From Hymenobacter cheonanensis (GTDB taxonomy: Bacteria > Bacteroidota > Bacteroidia > Cytophagales > Hymenobacteraceae), in contig NZ_JAUQSW010000020.1 in assembly GCF_030581075.1 (NCBI RefSeq), positions 1-37,751 on the forward strand: a stretch of DNA of 37,751 nt, in the 5' to 3' direction. Below, piece by piece: positions 1 through 7,793 of this stretch; the stretch's first letter is position 1; every line of letters starts with the position of its first letter. The position numbers and the translations under genes were made by a program. The notes under the pieces are model-generated. The model was not told the origin of the DNA and did not search any database. It worked only from the letters and a program-made list of their open reading frames with translations.

Positions 1-336
1 TGCGCCAACGCCTTTCGCGCCCTGCTCGACCAATACGGCTGCCGGCGCTCGCAGAGCCGGCGTGACGAGTACCTCGCCAACGCCCAGGCCGAGAGCCTGT
101 GGTCGCGGCTCAAAACCGAGGAGTTGGGGCCGCGCGAGTGGCCCGTCTTCCGCGACCTGGTCGACGCGCAGCAGAGCGTGGCCACTTATTTTGATTACTA
201 CAATCACCAGCGTCGACACTCGACACTTACTTACTATACTCGCCCACCCTTTTTCCTTCAACAATTTAAAAATACCGCCCTAACCGCTCTCGCCTCACTC
301 GACCACCTCCCCGCTTACCGCTCGGTTACTACATAG
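1..336 (+). pseudogene. IS3-family transposase OrfB, C-terminal part (continues from 37751)
   Basis: Read from base 1 in frame 1, this is the C-terminal third of an IS3-type OrfB integrase, ending at the TAG at 334-336. It carries the AQAESLWSRLKTEE segment with the last catalytic glutamate of the DDE triad, followed by the usual YYNHQRRHSTL tail. The N-terminal two thirds lie at the far end of the window, and the frame continues exactly across the circular join. The upstream part has a one-base frameshift near 37533, so the whole gene is scored as broken. No clear terminal inverted repeat was found downstream of the stop codon. Confidence 0.85.
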
Positions 337-822
337 CCTGCTCCTCTACCTCTCCGGCGTCTATCTGCCAGCCTCGGGGGGTGGCGACCACGGTGACTAG
401 TAACGGCATACTGGCTGGGAACTAGGTAAAGCCTGATGCTTATCTGGTAGCTGGTGCGCCAAGGGTAGTTGACTCGACTAGCTGGTCAGGCTAGCCTCGA
501 ATGGTGCACCTTGCTGCATAGCACTCGTTAGCCTCGTATAGCTGTCGCTACTTTCTGCTGTGCGGGCCGAATAAGTGGGCTCCGAAACTGTCGGCCTGTT
601 ACCGGCTTGAACTGGTCTTTCGGAACCCAGCCGGGCAGTCAGGCAAAAAGCCGTAGCAGTGTGAAGTGCTTACCTAACTACGGCGTTCTGCAACCATCAC
701 AGGCCCTTGTTAGCCCAGGTAAGTCCTGCCCCTACCCGGTCTTCCTGCCCCACCAGCAGTAGCGGCCTTTTAAGCATTTGGGAGCTAGCTCCCTAGCCAA
801 GCAGCAGCGTTGACGAGCCTGC
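337..822. other. Intergenic stretch without a recognised gene
   Basis: No convincing reading frame is seen here. The stretch follows the IS3 remnant and precedes the end of a minus-strand lipoprotein gene. It holds one copy of the palindromic GGTGCACC motif (501-512) that recurs in several intergenic regions of this plasmid. The right end of the IS element may lie inside it but could not be defined. Confidence 0.5.
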
Positions 823-1476
823 TTAGAAGAAGGTAGCTAGCGGCGTGCGCTTGGTATGACTACTCACCCGCTGAAAGGTAGCCGTGTGGTAGTCAAGGCG
901 AAATACTTCCGTAGTAGTATCGGTGTAAGAGTGCTGGCCCGAAGCGGGGAAAGCCAGATGCTGTTCGCCTGTTTTGACTTGCACCAGCGAATCGTTCAGC
1001 ATGCGACCAAAGGTTATGCGCGCATCAACGTGCATATCGTCTTCCGTGCCCCCAATGCCTTCTTGGCCCGCCACGAACAAGCTGGTATACCGCGGGCCGG
1101 GCGCGCACAAGATGAGATACAAGCCGGAGAATTCTTCCATGTCCGCATAGACCAGGACCTGACAGGGAGCCCGCGGGTTGCGGTCGAGGCAGGCAACGGT
1201 ACTATAGAAGGAGGCACTCGCGTACGTACTATCTCGCACCGCACTGGCGGTTAAGCAGCAGTTGATAGCGTAGGCGTCGTGCAACAGCATGCGACGCTGT
1301 GCCTGGGTGAGCACAGCGTGCGTGGTGGTATCGAGGGGAGTGGGAAGGTGCCGTAGGTCAAATACGTTGAGGGGCGCATAGGCCACGGGCCATGTAGGAC
1401 ACGAGCTAGCGGGTGGCCGACAACCACTAAGCGGGAAGAGCCCGAGCAAAACGCAGGCTAGCGAAGCGAGTTTCAT
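823..1476 (-). CDS. Predicted lipoprotein of unknown function
   Basis: A 217-residue protein starting at the ATG at 1476. This start was chosen because it gives a textbook lipoprotein signal: positive Lys2, a hydrophobic run, and an LSGC lipobox with the cysteine near residue 20. A longer frame opens to 1617, but its extra 47 residues look non-coding. The mature part is polar with several cysteines (including a CC pair) and has no domain I recognise. It is probably anchored in the periplasmic leaflet or at the cell surface. The gene stands alone; a perfect AAGGTGCACCTT palindrome lies upstream at 1609-1620. Confidence 0.7.
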   Translation of the reverse strand: MKLASLACVLLGLFPLSGCRPPASSCPTWPVAYAPLNVFDLRHLPTPLDTTTHAVLTQAQRRMLLHDAYAINCCLTASAVRDSTYASASFYSTVACLDRNPRAPCQVLVYADMEEFSGLYLILCAPGPRYTSLFVAGQEGIGGTEDDMHVDARITFGRMLNDSLVQVKTGEQHLAFPASGQHSYTDTTTEVFRLDYHTATFQRVSSHTKRTPLATFF

Positions 1477-1805
1477 GTCAGTGAAGGTAGAGAGGGCGTC
1501 GCGACCCACGCGTCGTGGGGTGGCGAGCGTGAGAGCATAGCTCGCTAAGCGATAGCTAGGAATAGTCTCGCGAGAGGGACTAGCCTTAAAGATTAAGTAA
1601 GAGCCCGCAAGGTGCACCTTACGGATGCATCAATCTTCGCTTGGTTGACCCTCCACCACGCGCTAGAAACGCGTATGGAAATGCTTTTCTGAGCCAAGTG
1701 CTCTGCGAGGTACTTTCTGAGCCCCCACTAGAAGTACCTGTCTGCTAGTAGTTAGGCACTCCTGCTCGCTGGCTTACGGCGGCTACCCCAGCCACCCAAC
1801 AATAG

Positions 1806-2405
1806 TCAGGGCTTCGTCACATAAATTCTATAGGGCAGATATCGCTGAACAACCTGTAGCGAATCAGCCACTGGAGTCGGCAGGCGGGCGCCCTCATAAT
1901 ACCTGGGCTTTGTGCCAATGGAGGAGAATAAAATTACGGCGGCCAACGGGTAGCAGGTGAGAAGCAACACGAGGTAATGCAAGAACTGCCAGCCGCGTTG
2001 ACCGCTGCTGGAATAACGCCATAAGAACACCAAGCCTAGTAGGGGACTACCCATGACCAATGCCAGGGCTTCCTCTTCCCCCTTATAGGCTGGCGTATAG
2101 TAAACCATCTCGCTTATCATGCCTTCATCGCGTGTATAGCTCACGGTGTGGGCAAGTTGATACACCAGTATGTCCACGCAGGCAGTCACCAGCAAGCACC
2201 CCAGTAAAATACTAGGGGCTAGCCAAGCGCGTACTGCCCGCTTAGCATACAACCACCAAGCATAGGTGATACATAATCCGATTGCGAAGAGAGAGCAAAT
2301 GATGGTTTGGCTAGCAGCGACGAGTGGCTTCCAACACCAGACCAGCATCCCTACTAGGAGTAGCCCACTTATTAGACCTAGAACAAGTCGCTCATTTCGA
2401 GTCAT
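1806..2405 (-). CDS. Five-helix integral membrane protein, unknown function
   Basis: A 199-residue protein starting with ATG at 2405. Hydrophobic segments at about residues 8-28, 33-53, 62-84, 114-130 and 141-163 predict five membrane helices. A polar loop lies between helices 3 and 4, and the C-terminal tail of about 35 residues is soluble. No family was recognised. An imperfect hairpin at 2471-2508 lies just upstream of the start and could be its operator. Confidence 0.7.
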   Translation of the reverse strand: MTRNERLVLGLISGLLLVGMLVWCWKPLVAASQTIICSLFAIGLCITYAWWLYAKRAVRAWLAPSILLGCLLVTACVDILVYQLAHTVSYTRDEGMISEMVYYTPAYKGEEEALALVMGSPLLGLVFLWRYSSSGQRGWQFLHYLVLLLTCYPLAAVILFSSIGTKPRYYEGARLPTPVADSLQVVQRYLPYRIYVTKP

Positions 2406-2470
2406 AAAAGCATCGGATAAAATGTAACACCTGGTCAGAAGCGCAAAAAAGCAAGCCGCACAACAAAGGT

Positions 2471-2508
2471 AGTGTAAAGTACTTTGAAATACAAAGCTTA
2501 TTTACACT
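2471..2508. promoter_or_regulatory. Interrupted palindrome upstream of the 1806-2405 gene
   Basis: The outer arms AGTGTAAA (2471-2478) and TTTACACT (2501-2508) are perfectly complementary, and inner arms CTTTG (2482-2486) and CAAAG (2492-2496) pair as well. It sits about 65 bp before the start of the minus-strand membrane protein gene. It could be an operator, a cruciform or an RNA hairpin; it lacks the T-tract of a standard terminator. Confidence 0.5.
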
Positions 2509-2565
2509 TCTACTTTGCTAGGCCTGCTTCCGTTTCCCTGACTATGGCCTTTCGTTGCCCTTACT

Positions 2566-2925
2566 TCAAAAAAGCGCTGTTGCCAAAGAACCTAGCGCAT
2601 AGATTTTATAATACTTCCACCAGCGTTTAAGTACTGGGAGCGGCAGCGGCTGCACGGGCGACTCGGTCATGAGCAGCAGTCCGTGGAAGAGTACTAATAG
2701 CACCCACGCGAAGAAGCCATACATCACCCGCACGTCTGTTTTACAGGCGGCACAGTGCTGTGCATCTGGGAAAAGCACGTGCGTAAATAAGGCATACAGA
2801 TTGAGGGCGGGGAAGAAGCTAACAAATACTAGGGTATCGGTTGAGGGAGAGGACCGCGCCCCCGCTAGCCGGCGGCGCAGGGCTTCCGTGAGCGCAACAA
2901 GAAAGCGTAGATAAGGGTGGTGCAT
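2566..2925 (-). CDS. Small membrane protein with a CxxC motif
   Basis: A 119-residue protein if the ATG at 2925 is used; a TTG four codons upstream (2937) is possible. Two hydrophobic helices are predicted, at about residues 32-52 and 68-88. Between them is a loop with HCAAC that could bind metal or form a disulfide. No family was recognised. Its composition and codon use match neighbouring plasmid genes. Confidence 0.6.
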   Translation of the reverse strand: MHHPYLRFLVALTEALRRRLAGARSSPSTDTLVFVSFFPALNLYALFTHVLFPDAQHCAACKTDVRVMYGFFAWVLLVLFHGLLLMTESPVQPLPLPVLKRWWKYYKIYALGSLATALF

Positions 2926-3175
2926 GAAAGGGCACAAGGTAGTCAGGCGGGCTTAACAAGCGGCGCAAGGAAAGACCTCACGGAGCCGATCGGGCAGGTC
3001 GGCATTTTTGCGGCAGCCCCGCCGCGCGCGCCCAGCCCGATACCTGCCCGGCCTCCTGGCGGCTACGCTACTGCTGCGGCCCCACCGCTACGGGTAAGTA
3101 GCCCAACTGACCTGCATGGTGGCCCGCCGCGACAGCCTAACCAATGGTTTCGGTGGTAGACGCCCGTCCCGGTGC

Positions 3176-3439
3176 TTACAGCACCAGCAGTAGGCCAAAG
3201 CACGCGGCCACAAACAACAGCACCAGTGCCTTGGCCAGGCCCGATAGATTCCAATTGGTGGTCGGCTGCGGCGTAACCGTAGGGTCGCGCTCAAATTGGC
3301 GGGCGATGTGCGCGCTCCACCAGTTAATACCCAACCAGCCTATAATAATCAGCCCGACGAGCCAGCTCACCAGGGGGAGCACGCCACTGTTCTCAAAAGA
3401 AATACCACCCGGCCAGGGGTTTAAGAATACATAGTGCAT
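3176..3439 (-). CDS. Small two-helix membrane protein
   Basis: An 87-residue protein starting with ATG at 3439. Two strong hydrophobic segments, at about residues 18-38 and 68-87, flank a short charged loop (RQFERDP). The C-terminus ends within the second helix. It lies just after the resolvase on the same strand (4 bp from the resolvase stop), so the two may be cotranscribed. No homolog was recognised. The overlapping plus-strand frame at 3144-3434 looks like a shadow. Confidence 0.55.
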   Translation of the reverse strand: MHYVFLNPWPGGISFENSGVLPLVSWLVGLIIIGWLGINWWSAHIARQFERDPTVTPQPTTNWNLSGLAKALVLLFVAACFGLLLVL

Positions 3440-3443
3440 GCGC

Positions 3444-4187
3444 CTAAGATAAGCCGGCCGCAGCGTGGGGGCCAGATCCTAGGGGGCTAGTGGCGCGATC
3501 GACGAGGCGTTGGACTTGCTTTTGGGAGAAGGCCCCTCCCCTACGCGCCGTAAAGCCGAGGGCATTCAACTCCCCCGCAATCCGTTCACAACTCAGCCCC
3601 TGCGCGCGCCGCGCCAAAATCAACGCCGTAGCCTGCCGGATTCCGCCGTGCTCGCGCGCATTGCGCTGCCGGGCCTCTAGGCCGAGCTGCCGCGCATCTT
3701 CGGTGAGGTTGGCCGGCGTGCCGAGCTGCGCGCCCCGCGCCTTTTTGGCTTTGAGCGCATCCTTGGTACGCTGGGAGATGGTCTCGCGCTCGTGTTGGGC
3801 AATGACGGCGAAGAGGCCCACGGTTAGGGTATTAGCGTCGGGCATGTCGCAGCAGGCGAACTGCACCCCCGAGTCGCGCAGGGCCAGGATAAAGCCCGCG
3901 TTCCTCGATAACCGATCCAATTTCGCAATGAGCAGCACCCCACCCGCCGCCCGCGCCGCGGCGATCGCCGCGAGCAGTTGGGGCCGCTGATTCTTCTTGC
4001 CGCTTTCCACTTCCACGTACTCCCCCACTGGTGCGCCTCCCTGCAGGAAGCTCGTCACCGCCGCGCGTTGCGCATCAAGCCCCAACCCGGAGGAGCCCTG
4101 CTTTTGAGTGGAGACGCGGTAGTAGGCGAAGTAGGCGGGCACAGAGTAAAATCGACGAGTTTCGGCGAAGATAGAATAAAAAGACAT
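3444..4187 (-). CDS. Serine recombinase / resolvase
   Basis: A 247-residue small serine recombinase. The N-terminal catalytic domain contains AYYRVST with the nucleophile Ser26 and Arg24. KLDRLSRN (residues 89-96) supplies the conserved active-site Asp and Arg residues. A C-terminal helix-turn-helix region (about 190-235) should bind the recombination site. Such enzymes cut and rejoin DNA at res sites, and on plasmids they resolve multimers or mediate inversion. Start: ATG at 4187. An inverted repeat (4179-4219) overlaps this start and a second hairpin lies at 4253-4293, so res-like sites and autoregulation are plausible. The first 16 residues before the catalytic strand are longer than usual, so a later start is possible. 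Confidence 0.9.
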   Translation of the reverse strand: MSFYSIFAETRRFYSVPAYFAYYRVSTQKQGSSGLGLDAQRAAVTSFLQGGAPVGEYVEVESGKKNQRPQLLAAIAAARAAGGVLLIAKLDRLSRNAGFILALRDSGVQFACCDMPDANTLTVGLFAVIAQHERETISQRTKDALKAKKARGAQLGTPANLTEDARQLGLEARQRNAREHGGIRQATALILARRAQGLSCERIAGELNALGFTARRGGAFSQKQVQRLVDRATSPLGSGPHAAAGLS

Positions 4188-4223
4188 TTTAAGAACGGTC
4201 GTTTGTAAAACGTCTTTTTAGCC
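4179..4223. promoter_or_regulatory. Inverted repeat over the resolvase start, candidate operator or res subsite
   Basis: The arm AAAAAGACATTTT at 4179-4191 is matched, with one change, by AAAACGTCTTTTT at 4207-4219. The repeat covers the resolvase start codon. Serine resolvases commonly repress their own promoter by binding res subsites next to the gene; that role is inferred here. The right half also belongs to the recurrent GTCGTTTA-type site family described in the findings. Confidence 0.5.
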
Positions 4224-4252
4224 CCAGGTGATTTTTCAGAAAGGGGCCTGGC

Positions 4253-4293
4253 CTGTTTCAGTCTGACTTTCCTAAGTCAACCAAGTGAAACAG
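4253..4293. repeat. Two-tier hairpin between the resolvase and the TTATAA array
   Basis: The outer arms CTGTTTCA (4253-4260) and TGAAACAG (4286-4293) and the inner arms TGACTT (4264-4269) and AAGTCA (4274-4279) are perfectly complementary, with a TCCT loop. It may be a recombinase binding site or a structured RNA element upstream of the resolvase. No T-tract follows on either strand. Confidence 0.5.
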
Positions 4294-4390
4294 CCACGGC
4301 GGCAGTAACCGTACGACGGCACCTGCCTCCTCACGTACTCCCCGCGCTTAAGCGCTTAGTGGCGGAGTGAACAGCCCGCTGGCCGACACT

Positions 4391-4528
4391 TTATACATCG
4401 GTTATAACCCCCCCGCGTTAGGTTATAAACCCCTCGAGTTAAATTATAAAGGAGTTATAAACCTCCTGTTTTCGGTTATAAACCCTTTCTAAAGGGATTA
4501 TAAACCGGTTATAAAAGGGGTTATAACC
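4391..4528. repeat. Array of eight phased TTATAA boxes (GGTTATAAACC-type)
   Basis: TTATAA cores start at 4402, 4423, 4444, 4455, 4476, 4498, 4509 and 4521, with a degenerate TTATAC at 4391. Successive spacings are 21, 21, 11, 21, 22, 11 and 12 bp, meaning one or two helical turns, so all cores face the same side of the DNA. Most cores sit in GGTTATAA(A)CC, which is close to or exactly palindromic. Layouts like this occur at centromere-like sites, iteron origins and multi-operator promoters. The array lies in a gene-free gap between the resolvase and a minus-strand secreted-protein gene. Its binding protein is unknown. Confidence 0.85.
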
Positions 4529-4721
4529 GGTGTGGTAGACCTACTACCCCCTTTTTTTGGTGGGAGCAGCCCCTTTTATAGGCTATCACGCCTTCCAACT
4601 GCTCGTTTAGAAAATGTGACAAGCGCCCCAAAGAAGGTTATGCCTGCTTGCCCTTCTGCTCACTTTACCTGTTGCTAGGTCCACTAGCTGAACCCGAGGA
4701 CAGTTCGCGGCGCGTGCGTGT

Positions 4722-5213
4722 CTAATCCCGCTTGTAGGCTAGCGAACCCGCCGGATAGAGGCTGGCCAGGCGCCACATCTCAGCCCAAGCGCAGGCGATA
4801 GGCATCTTGGGCGTTCCCCGGCACTCGACGCCAAACCGGCTCGCCTCAATCGAGACTTGGCCAGTGGCCCGCTCTTCGATGCGGGACCCACTCGCTTGGG
4901 GGCTAATGACGAACCGCAGGGATACTTTGATACGGCGGTAGTCCGAGCGGCGGTAGTTGGTGGTGAGTCGCCCGTGCGCGGGGTCGGTCTCGACTAGGTA
5001 GTAGCCCTGCGCCAGTAGTAAGGCCGTCAGGTTGCGATAGGCCGTGCGGACGCTGTCAGCGGTATGCACCACTAGCACATTGGCAAGCGGGAAGGGGGTG
5101 TTTGCTTCCTGTCCAGCGGGTGGTCCCGTTTCGGTAGGGGCTGGGGGAGTAGGAAGCGTTTGCGCAGACGCCGAGCAGCTTAGCAGCAGTAGCGCAAGGA
5201 GTACCATCTTCAT
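4722..5213 (-). CDS. Small secreted protein, unknown function
   Basis: A 163-residue protein with a clear Sec signal peptide (charged Lys2, hydrophobic LLALLLLSCSASA, cleavage near residue 17). A proline-rich linker follows (about 18-40), then a globular domain of about 115 residues. The pattern (NVLVVHTADSVRTAYRNLTALLLAQGYYL) suggests an alternating alpha/beta periplasmic domain. Start: ATG at 5213. No family was recognised. It is transcribed toward the TTATAA array. Confidence 0.65.
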   Translation of the reverse strand: MKMVLLALLLLSCSASAQTLPTPPAPTETGPPAGQEANTPFPLANVLVVHTADSVRTAYRNLTALLLAQGYYLVETDPAHGRLTTNYRRSDYRRIKVSLRFVISPQASGSRIEERATGQVSIEASRFGVECRGTPKMPIACAWAEMWRLASLYPAGSLAYKRD

Positions 5214-5418
5214 GCCGGCAAGCTACACCACTAAATCGTTTGGGGGTATTTGACCACTAGGTTGACAGTTGTCCGAGAACGTAATTTGTGCTAAACAGCC
5301 ACCTCCGTATTATGTAGGAGGTGCACTGGAAAACAACTACATCTGCGCAATAGCCAGCGACACCAGCGCTATTTTTGTGGCCTACCTAATTGTTTGTGGT
5401 ATGGGTGTGCAGCGCTTT

Positions 5419-6003
5419 ATGATGGTGGTGGACCAGACACCGGTACCAGCGCCACCAACCAAGTACTTGACGACGCACGCGCTCAAGGAACGCGGCTGGA
5501 CTGTGACGATGATTGCCGCGTTATTACCGCGTCCCGATGCCGCGCGCACGGCCTACGTTCGCCTGCCCGGCAGCGCCTTGGTCAAACTCTATCTGCGCAC
5601 GCGCGTGGAGGAAGTCGAGCTCAGCGAGGAGTTCTTGATCTATCAGGAAAAAGCGGCGAAAGCGAAGCTGCGGCGTGGATGCGCTGTGCGCACCGCGCAA
5701 CACCAAGTACTGCTGAAGCGGTGCGTGCAGCACTTCCGCCCGACCTACACCTGGCCCGAGCGCTGGTGTCAGCGTTCAGATTGGCAATTGAGTTTGGTCG
5801 ACGTACGGGCGTTTTATGACCGGTGGGAACCCAAGTTCACGGCTATGGGGCATACGGCCCGCCAGCGGGTGCTGGATGCGTTGCACGAGAAGAATCGGCG
5901 CTTGTTCAGCAAGCGTTTTCCTGGGGTACCTCCCGGGCCCCAGCGCGCCCCGAAACTCAAGAAGCCGGCCGTCAAAAGTCCCTCGACTCCCTATGGTTTA
6001 TAA
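5419..6003 (+). CDS. Unknown basic protein next to the replication gene
   Basis: A protein of about 194 residues. The start is uncertain: the frame is open from 5269 and has ATGs at 5401, 5419 and 5422; the middle choice puts the first clear motif near the N-terminus. The segment YLTTHALKERGW...LLPRPD resembles a short helical DNA-binding module in which a helix is followed by a PD-containing turn. A Lys/Arg-rich central region and a basic proline-rich tail (PKLKKPAVK) follow. A TTG at 5262 and GTAATTTG at 5281-5288 form a weak Bacteroidota-type promoter. It converges on the replication initiator (about 57 bp gap), so a role in plasmid maintenance is possible but unproven. Confidence 0.6.
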   Translation: MMVVDQTPVPAPPTKYLTTHALKERGWTVTMIAALLPRPDAARTAYVRLPGSALVKLYLRTRVEEVELSEEFLIYQEKAAKAKLRRGCAVRTAQHQVLLKRCVQHFRPTYTWPERWCQRSDWQLSLVDVRAFYDRWEPKFTAMGHTARQRVLDALHEKNRRLFSKRFPGVPPGPQRAPKLKKPAVKSPSTPYGL

Positions 6004-6059
6004 TAGTATAAACGCTGCGAATTATGCGGAATACTATTTTATACTTGGTTGATTGGTAG

Positions 6060-7235
6060 TTAGTTAGCGGCCCAAATAGCCGGAAATGTACTCTTCAAAA
6101 GCGCCATCGTCGCCGCCGCTACATTCTCCCCGGGCTTGGCCTTCGTTTCGAAGTCGCGCAGGACCGGATAGGTCTCTTTGAGCAGCTTGGTAAGCGGCTC
6201 CTCCCCTACGACCACCTCCAGTACTTTCTTGATTTGGGACTGCGTCAGCTTCAGCTTCTGCAGCCGCGTCTGCACCTTCTGCTGCAAAGGCGTTAACTCC
6301 GATATTACAGCAACTGCGGTGCCTTTTTCCAGCGGGAGCATTAGCTGCTTATGCTTTCGCTTTACATTACTCTTGATGTGGAATTCTACAGCATCTACAC
6401 TGCGACCTAGCTTGTGTTCAACGTAGCTGATATCAAAATTCAACCCATTAAGCTCGTCAACGGCAGGCTTCAGTACACTGCGCCGATACTCGGTGAACTG
6501 CTGATATGTGTTCAGACCGGTAGTCAATTCGCGCAGCTTATCCACTTGAACAGTAACTGGTGAGCGAAACTCCCACGACTTAAGTAACCAATAAAACCGA
6601 TGGGTAAGCGTGCTCTTAATGCTGAGCAAATCACCGACCTGGCCTAAAGTGAAATTATCTACCAAATTGGTGAGGTAAGGCAACACATCATCAGAGAAAT
6701 AGCCTGATAAAGTCCCCTGACCGCTATCCAATTTAAGCGAATGCACTAGTGGCACTAGATGCAAGTCTTGCTTGCGGTTGGGCATAGGCAATTCAATGCG
6801 AACAGCATCGAGGCCCTTCATAGCTGCATGCAGCTGATTATATCCTCCTCCACCCAGTTGTGTAGGGCTAGCCAAATCACTTAATGGCACCACAATTCGC
6901 CTGCTATCAGTTTCCTCTCTCGTTAGGCCTTGCAAAAGCAACACGAAAATGCGCGCTTCAAGTAATGTCATCGCCCAAGGTCGTTCTAAGAGCACATTAC
7001 TCTGCGCAACTGTTGCCGGACGCTGACCAACTATGGCTGGTGTCGTTGGAATATGTTGAGGTAAAACGGTAAGTGACTCGCCTGCATCTTGCTTAGCTTT
7101 CACTACAGCGGCATAGGCTTCTTCTTGCGTATCAAAGTAGCCTAGGCTTTTTGTCTTACCATTCAACCGGCCTTGCGCCTTCCATCGTCCGCGAGTCTTC
7201 TCGAAGGTGGTACCTGGGTAAGGATTAATAGGCAT
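6060..7235 (-). CDS. Plasmid replication initiator (Rep_3/RepB family) with N-terminal AP2-like domain
   Basis: A 391-residue initiator. Residues about 78-290 form the paired winged-helix Rep_3 core (LEARIFVLLLQGL...LSDLASP, then FYWLLKSWEF and FTEYRRSVLKPAVDEL). This core binds iterons and opens the origin. Residues about 8-50 look like an AP2-type DNA-binding domain: GRWKAQGRLNGKTKSLGYF followed by TQEEAYAAVVKA, matching the W-x-A, LG-x-F and EEA positions of the family. A helical, basic tail follows residue 300. Five tandem iterons lie upstream of the start, and two inverted half-iterons lie in the promoter, which fits autorepression by Rep dimers. Start: ATG at 7235. The fusion of AP2 and Rep_3 is unusual. 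Confidence 0.88.
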   Translation of the reverse strand: MPINPYPGTTFEKTRGRWKAQGRLNGKTKSLGYFDTQEEAYAAVVKAKQDAGESLTVLPQHIPTTPAIVGQRPATVAQSNVLLERPWAMTLLEARIFVLLLQGLTREETDSRRIVVPLSDLASPTQLGGGGYNQLHAAMKGLDAVRIELPMPNRKQDLHLVPLVHSLKLDSGQGTLSGYFSDDVLPYLTNLVDNFTLGQVGDLLSIKSTLTHRFYWLLKSWEFRSPVTVQVDKLRELTTGLNTYQQFTEYRRSVLKPAVDELNGLNFDISYVEHKLGRSVDAVEFHIKSNVKRKHKQLMLPLEKGTAVAVISELTPLQQKVQTRLQKLKLTQSQIKKVLEVVVGEEPLTKLLKETYPVLRDFETKAKPGENVAAATMALLKSTFPAIWAAN

Positions 7236-7280
7236 AAGTAACTGAGTAGGAACGCCGCAAGATAGTCAGGATAATTGAAT

Positions 7281-7304
7281 TGAGATACGAAGCCTATTGA
7301 GATA
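7281..7304 (-). promoter_or_regulatory. Inverted half-iterons in the rep promoter region
   Basis: TGAGATA occurs at 7281-7287 and 7298-7304. It is the reverse complement of the TATCTCA part of the iterons and lies between the iteron array and the rep start codon. In iteron plasmids, Rep dimers bind inverted half-sites of this kind to repress rep; that role is inferred here from position and sequence. Confidence 0.55.
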
Positions 7305-7309
7305 CTTTT

Positions 7310-7419
7310 ACTATCTCAGGGGATAATCGGTACTATCTCAGAGGATAATCGGTACTATCTCAAGGGATAATCGGTACTATCTCAAGGGATAATCGGTACT
7401 ATCTCAGGGGATAATCGGT
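7310..7419. repeat. Five tandem 22-bp iterons (origin of replication)
   Basis: Five head-to-tail units span 7310-7331, 7332-7353, 7354-7375, 7376-7397 and 7398-7419. Each runs ACTATCTCA, then two variable purines, then GGATAATCGGT. Variation is confined to those two bases (GG, GA, AG, AG, GG). A 22-bp period is two helical turns, typical of Rep_3 iterons. The array lies immediately upstream of the initiator gene. Confidence 0.95.
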
Positions 7420-7532
7420 ACGATTTCGCGCTCATTAATTATTGACTTTCAATAAGTTATGCTGCCCTTAATAAGTTAATAGTACTAATAAAAAAATAAG
7501 GAATGAGCCTTCCTATTTTTTTTGAGATAACT
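7420..7532. other. AT-rich segment next to the iterons, candidate DNA-unwinding region
   Basis: This gene-free segment is visibly richer in A and T than its surroundings and holds two AATAAGTTA-like direct repeats (7451-7459 and 7470-7478) and a run of A followed downstream by a run of T. It is bounded by the five iterons and by a sixth separate copy. It is the obvious place for origin melting, though no good DnaA box was found. Confidence 0.5.
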
Positions 7533-7554
7533 AAGGGATAATCGGTACTATCTC
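7533..7554. repeat. Separate sixth iteron copy
   Basis: A full 22-bp copy in a rotated phase (AAGGGATAATCGGTACTATC plus TC) lies 113 bp beyond the main array, across the AT-rich segment. An inverted TGAGATA half-site (7523-7529) sits beside it. A lone copy across the melting region could help loop the origin or handcuff plasmids. Confidence 0.85.
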
Positions 7555-7688
7555 AACTCAACGATTGCTTCGCACACCAGGGGGGCGGCCGAATATCTAT
7601 CAAGTTCGCCCTACCTGTGCCATGATGGTTAAAAAGGCTGCACACACGAGCCAATAGTTATAGTAAGCACTTAAAGATAATTAACATC

Positions 7689-7719
7689 TTGTGTGACACT
7701 AAATCAGCCACTATATTTG
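7689..7719 (+). promoter_or_regulatory. Promoter of the parA operon
   Basis: TATATTTG at 7712-7719 is a perfect match to the Bacteroidota -7 element TAnnTTTG. A TTG lies at 7689-7691, giving a 20-bp spacer. Between the promoter and the parA ATG are several TGAC/GTCA half-sites (7727-7739 ACTG-GACGT-CAGT and 7754-7773), which could be operators for autoregulation by the partition proteins. Confidence 0.6.
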
Positions 7720-7793
7720 CTAGCATACTGGACGTCAGTAATAGCATCATAAATGACATCACTTCTGAAGTCAAATAATGAAATCAAAAGTCT

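Noticed and set aside
4391..4528. Possible CRISPR array at the TTATAA boxes
   Set aside because: The repeats are only 10-11 bp with 11-22 bp spacing, no spacers of uniform length, and no cas genes are present.
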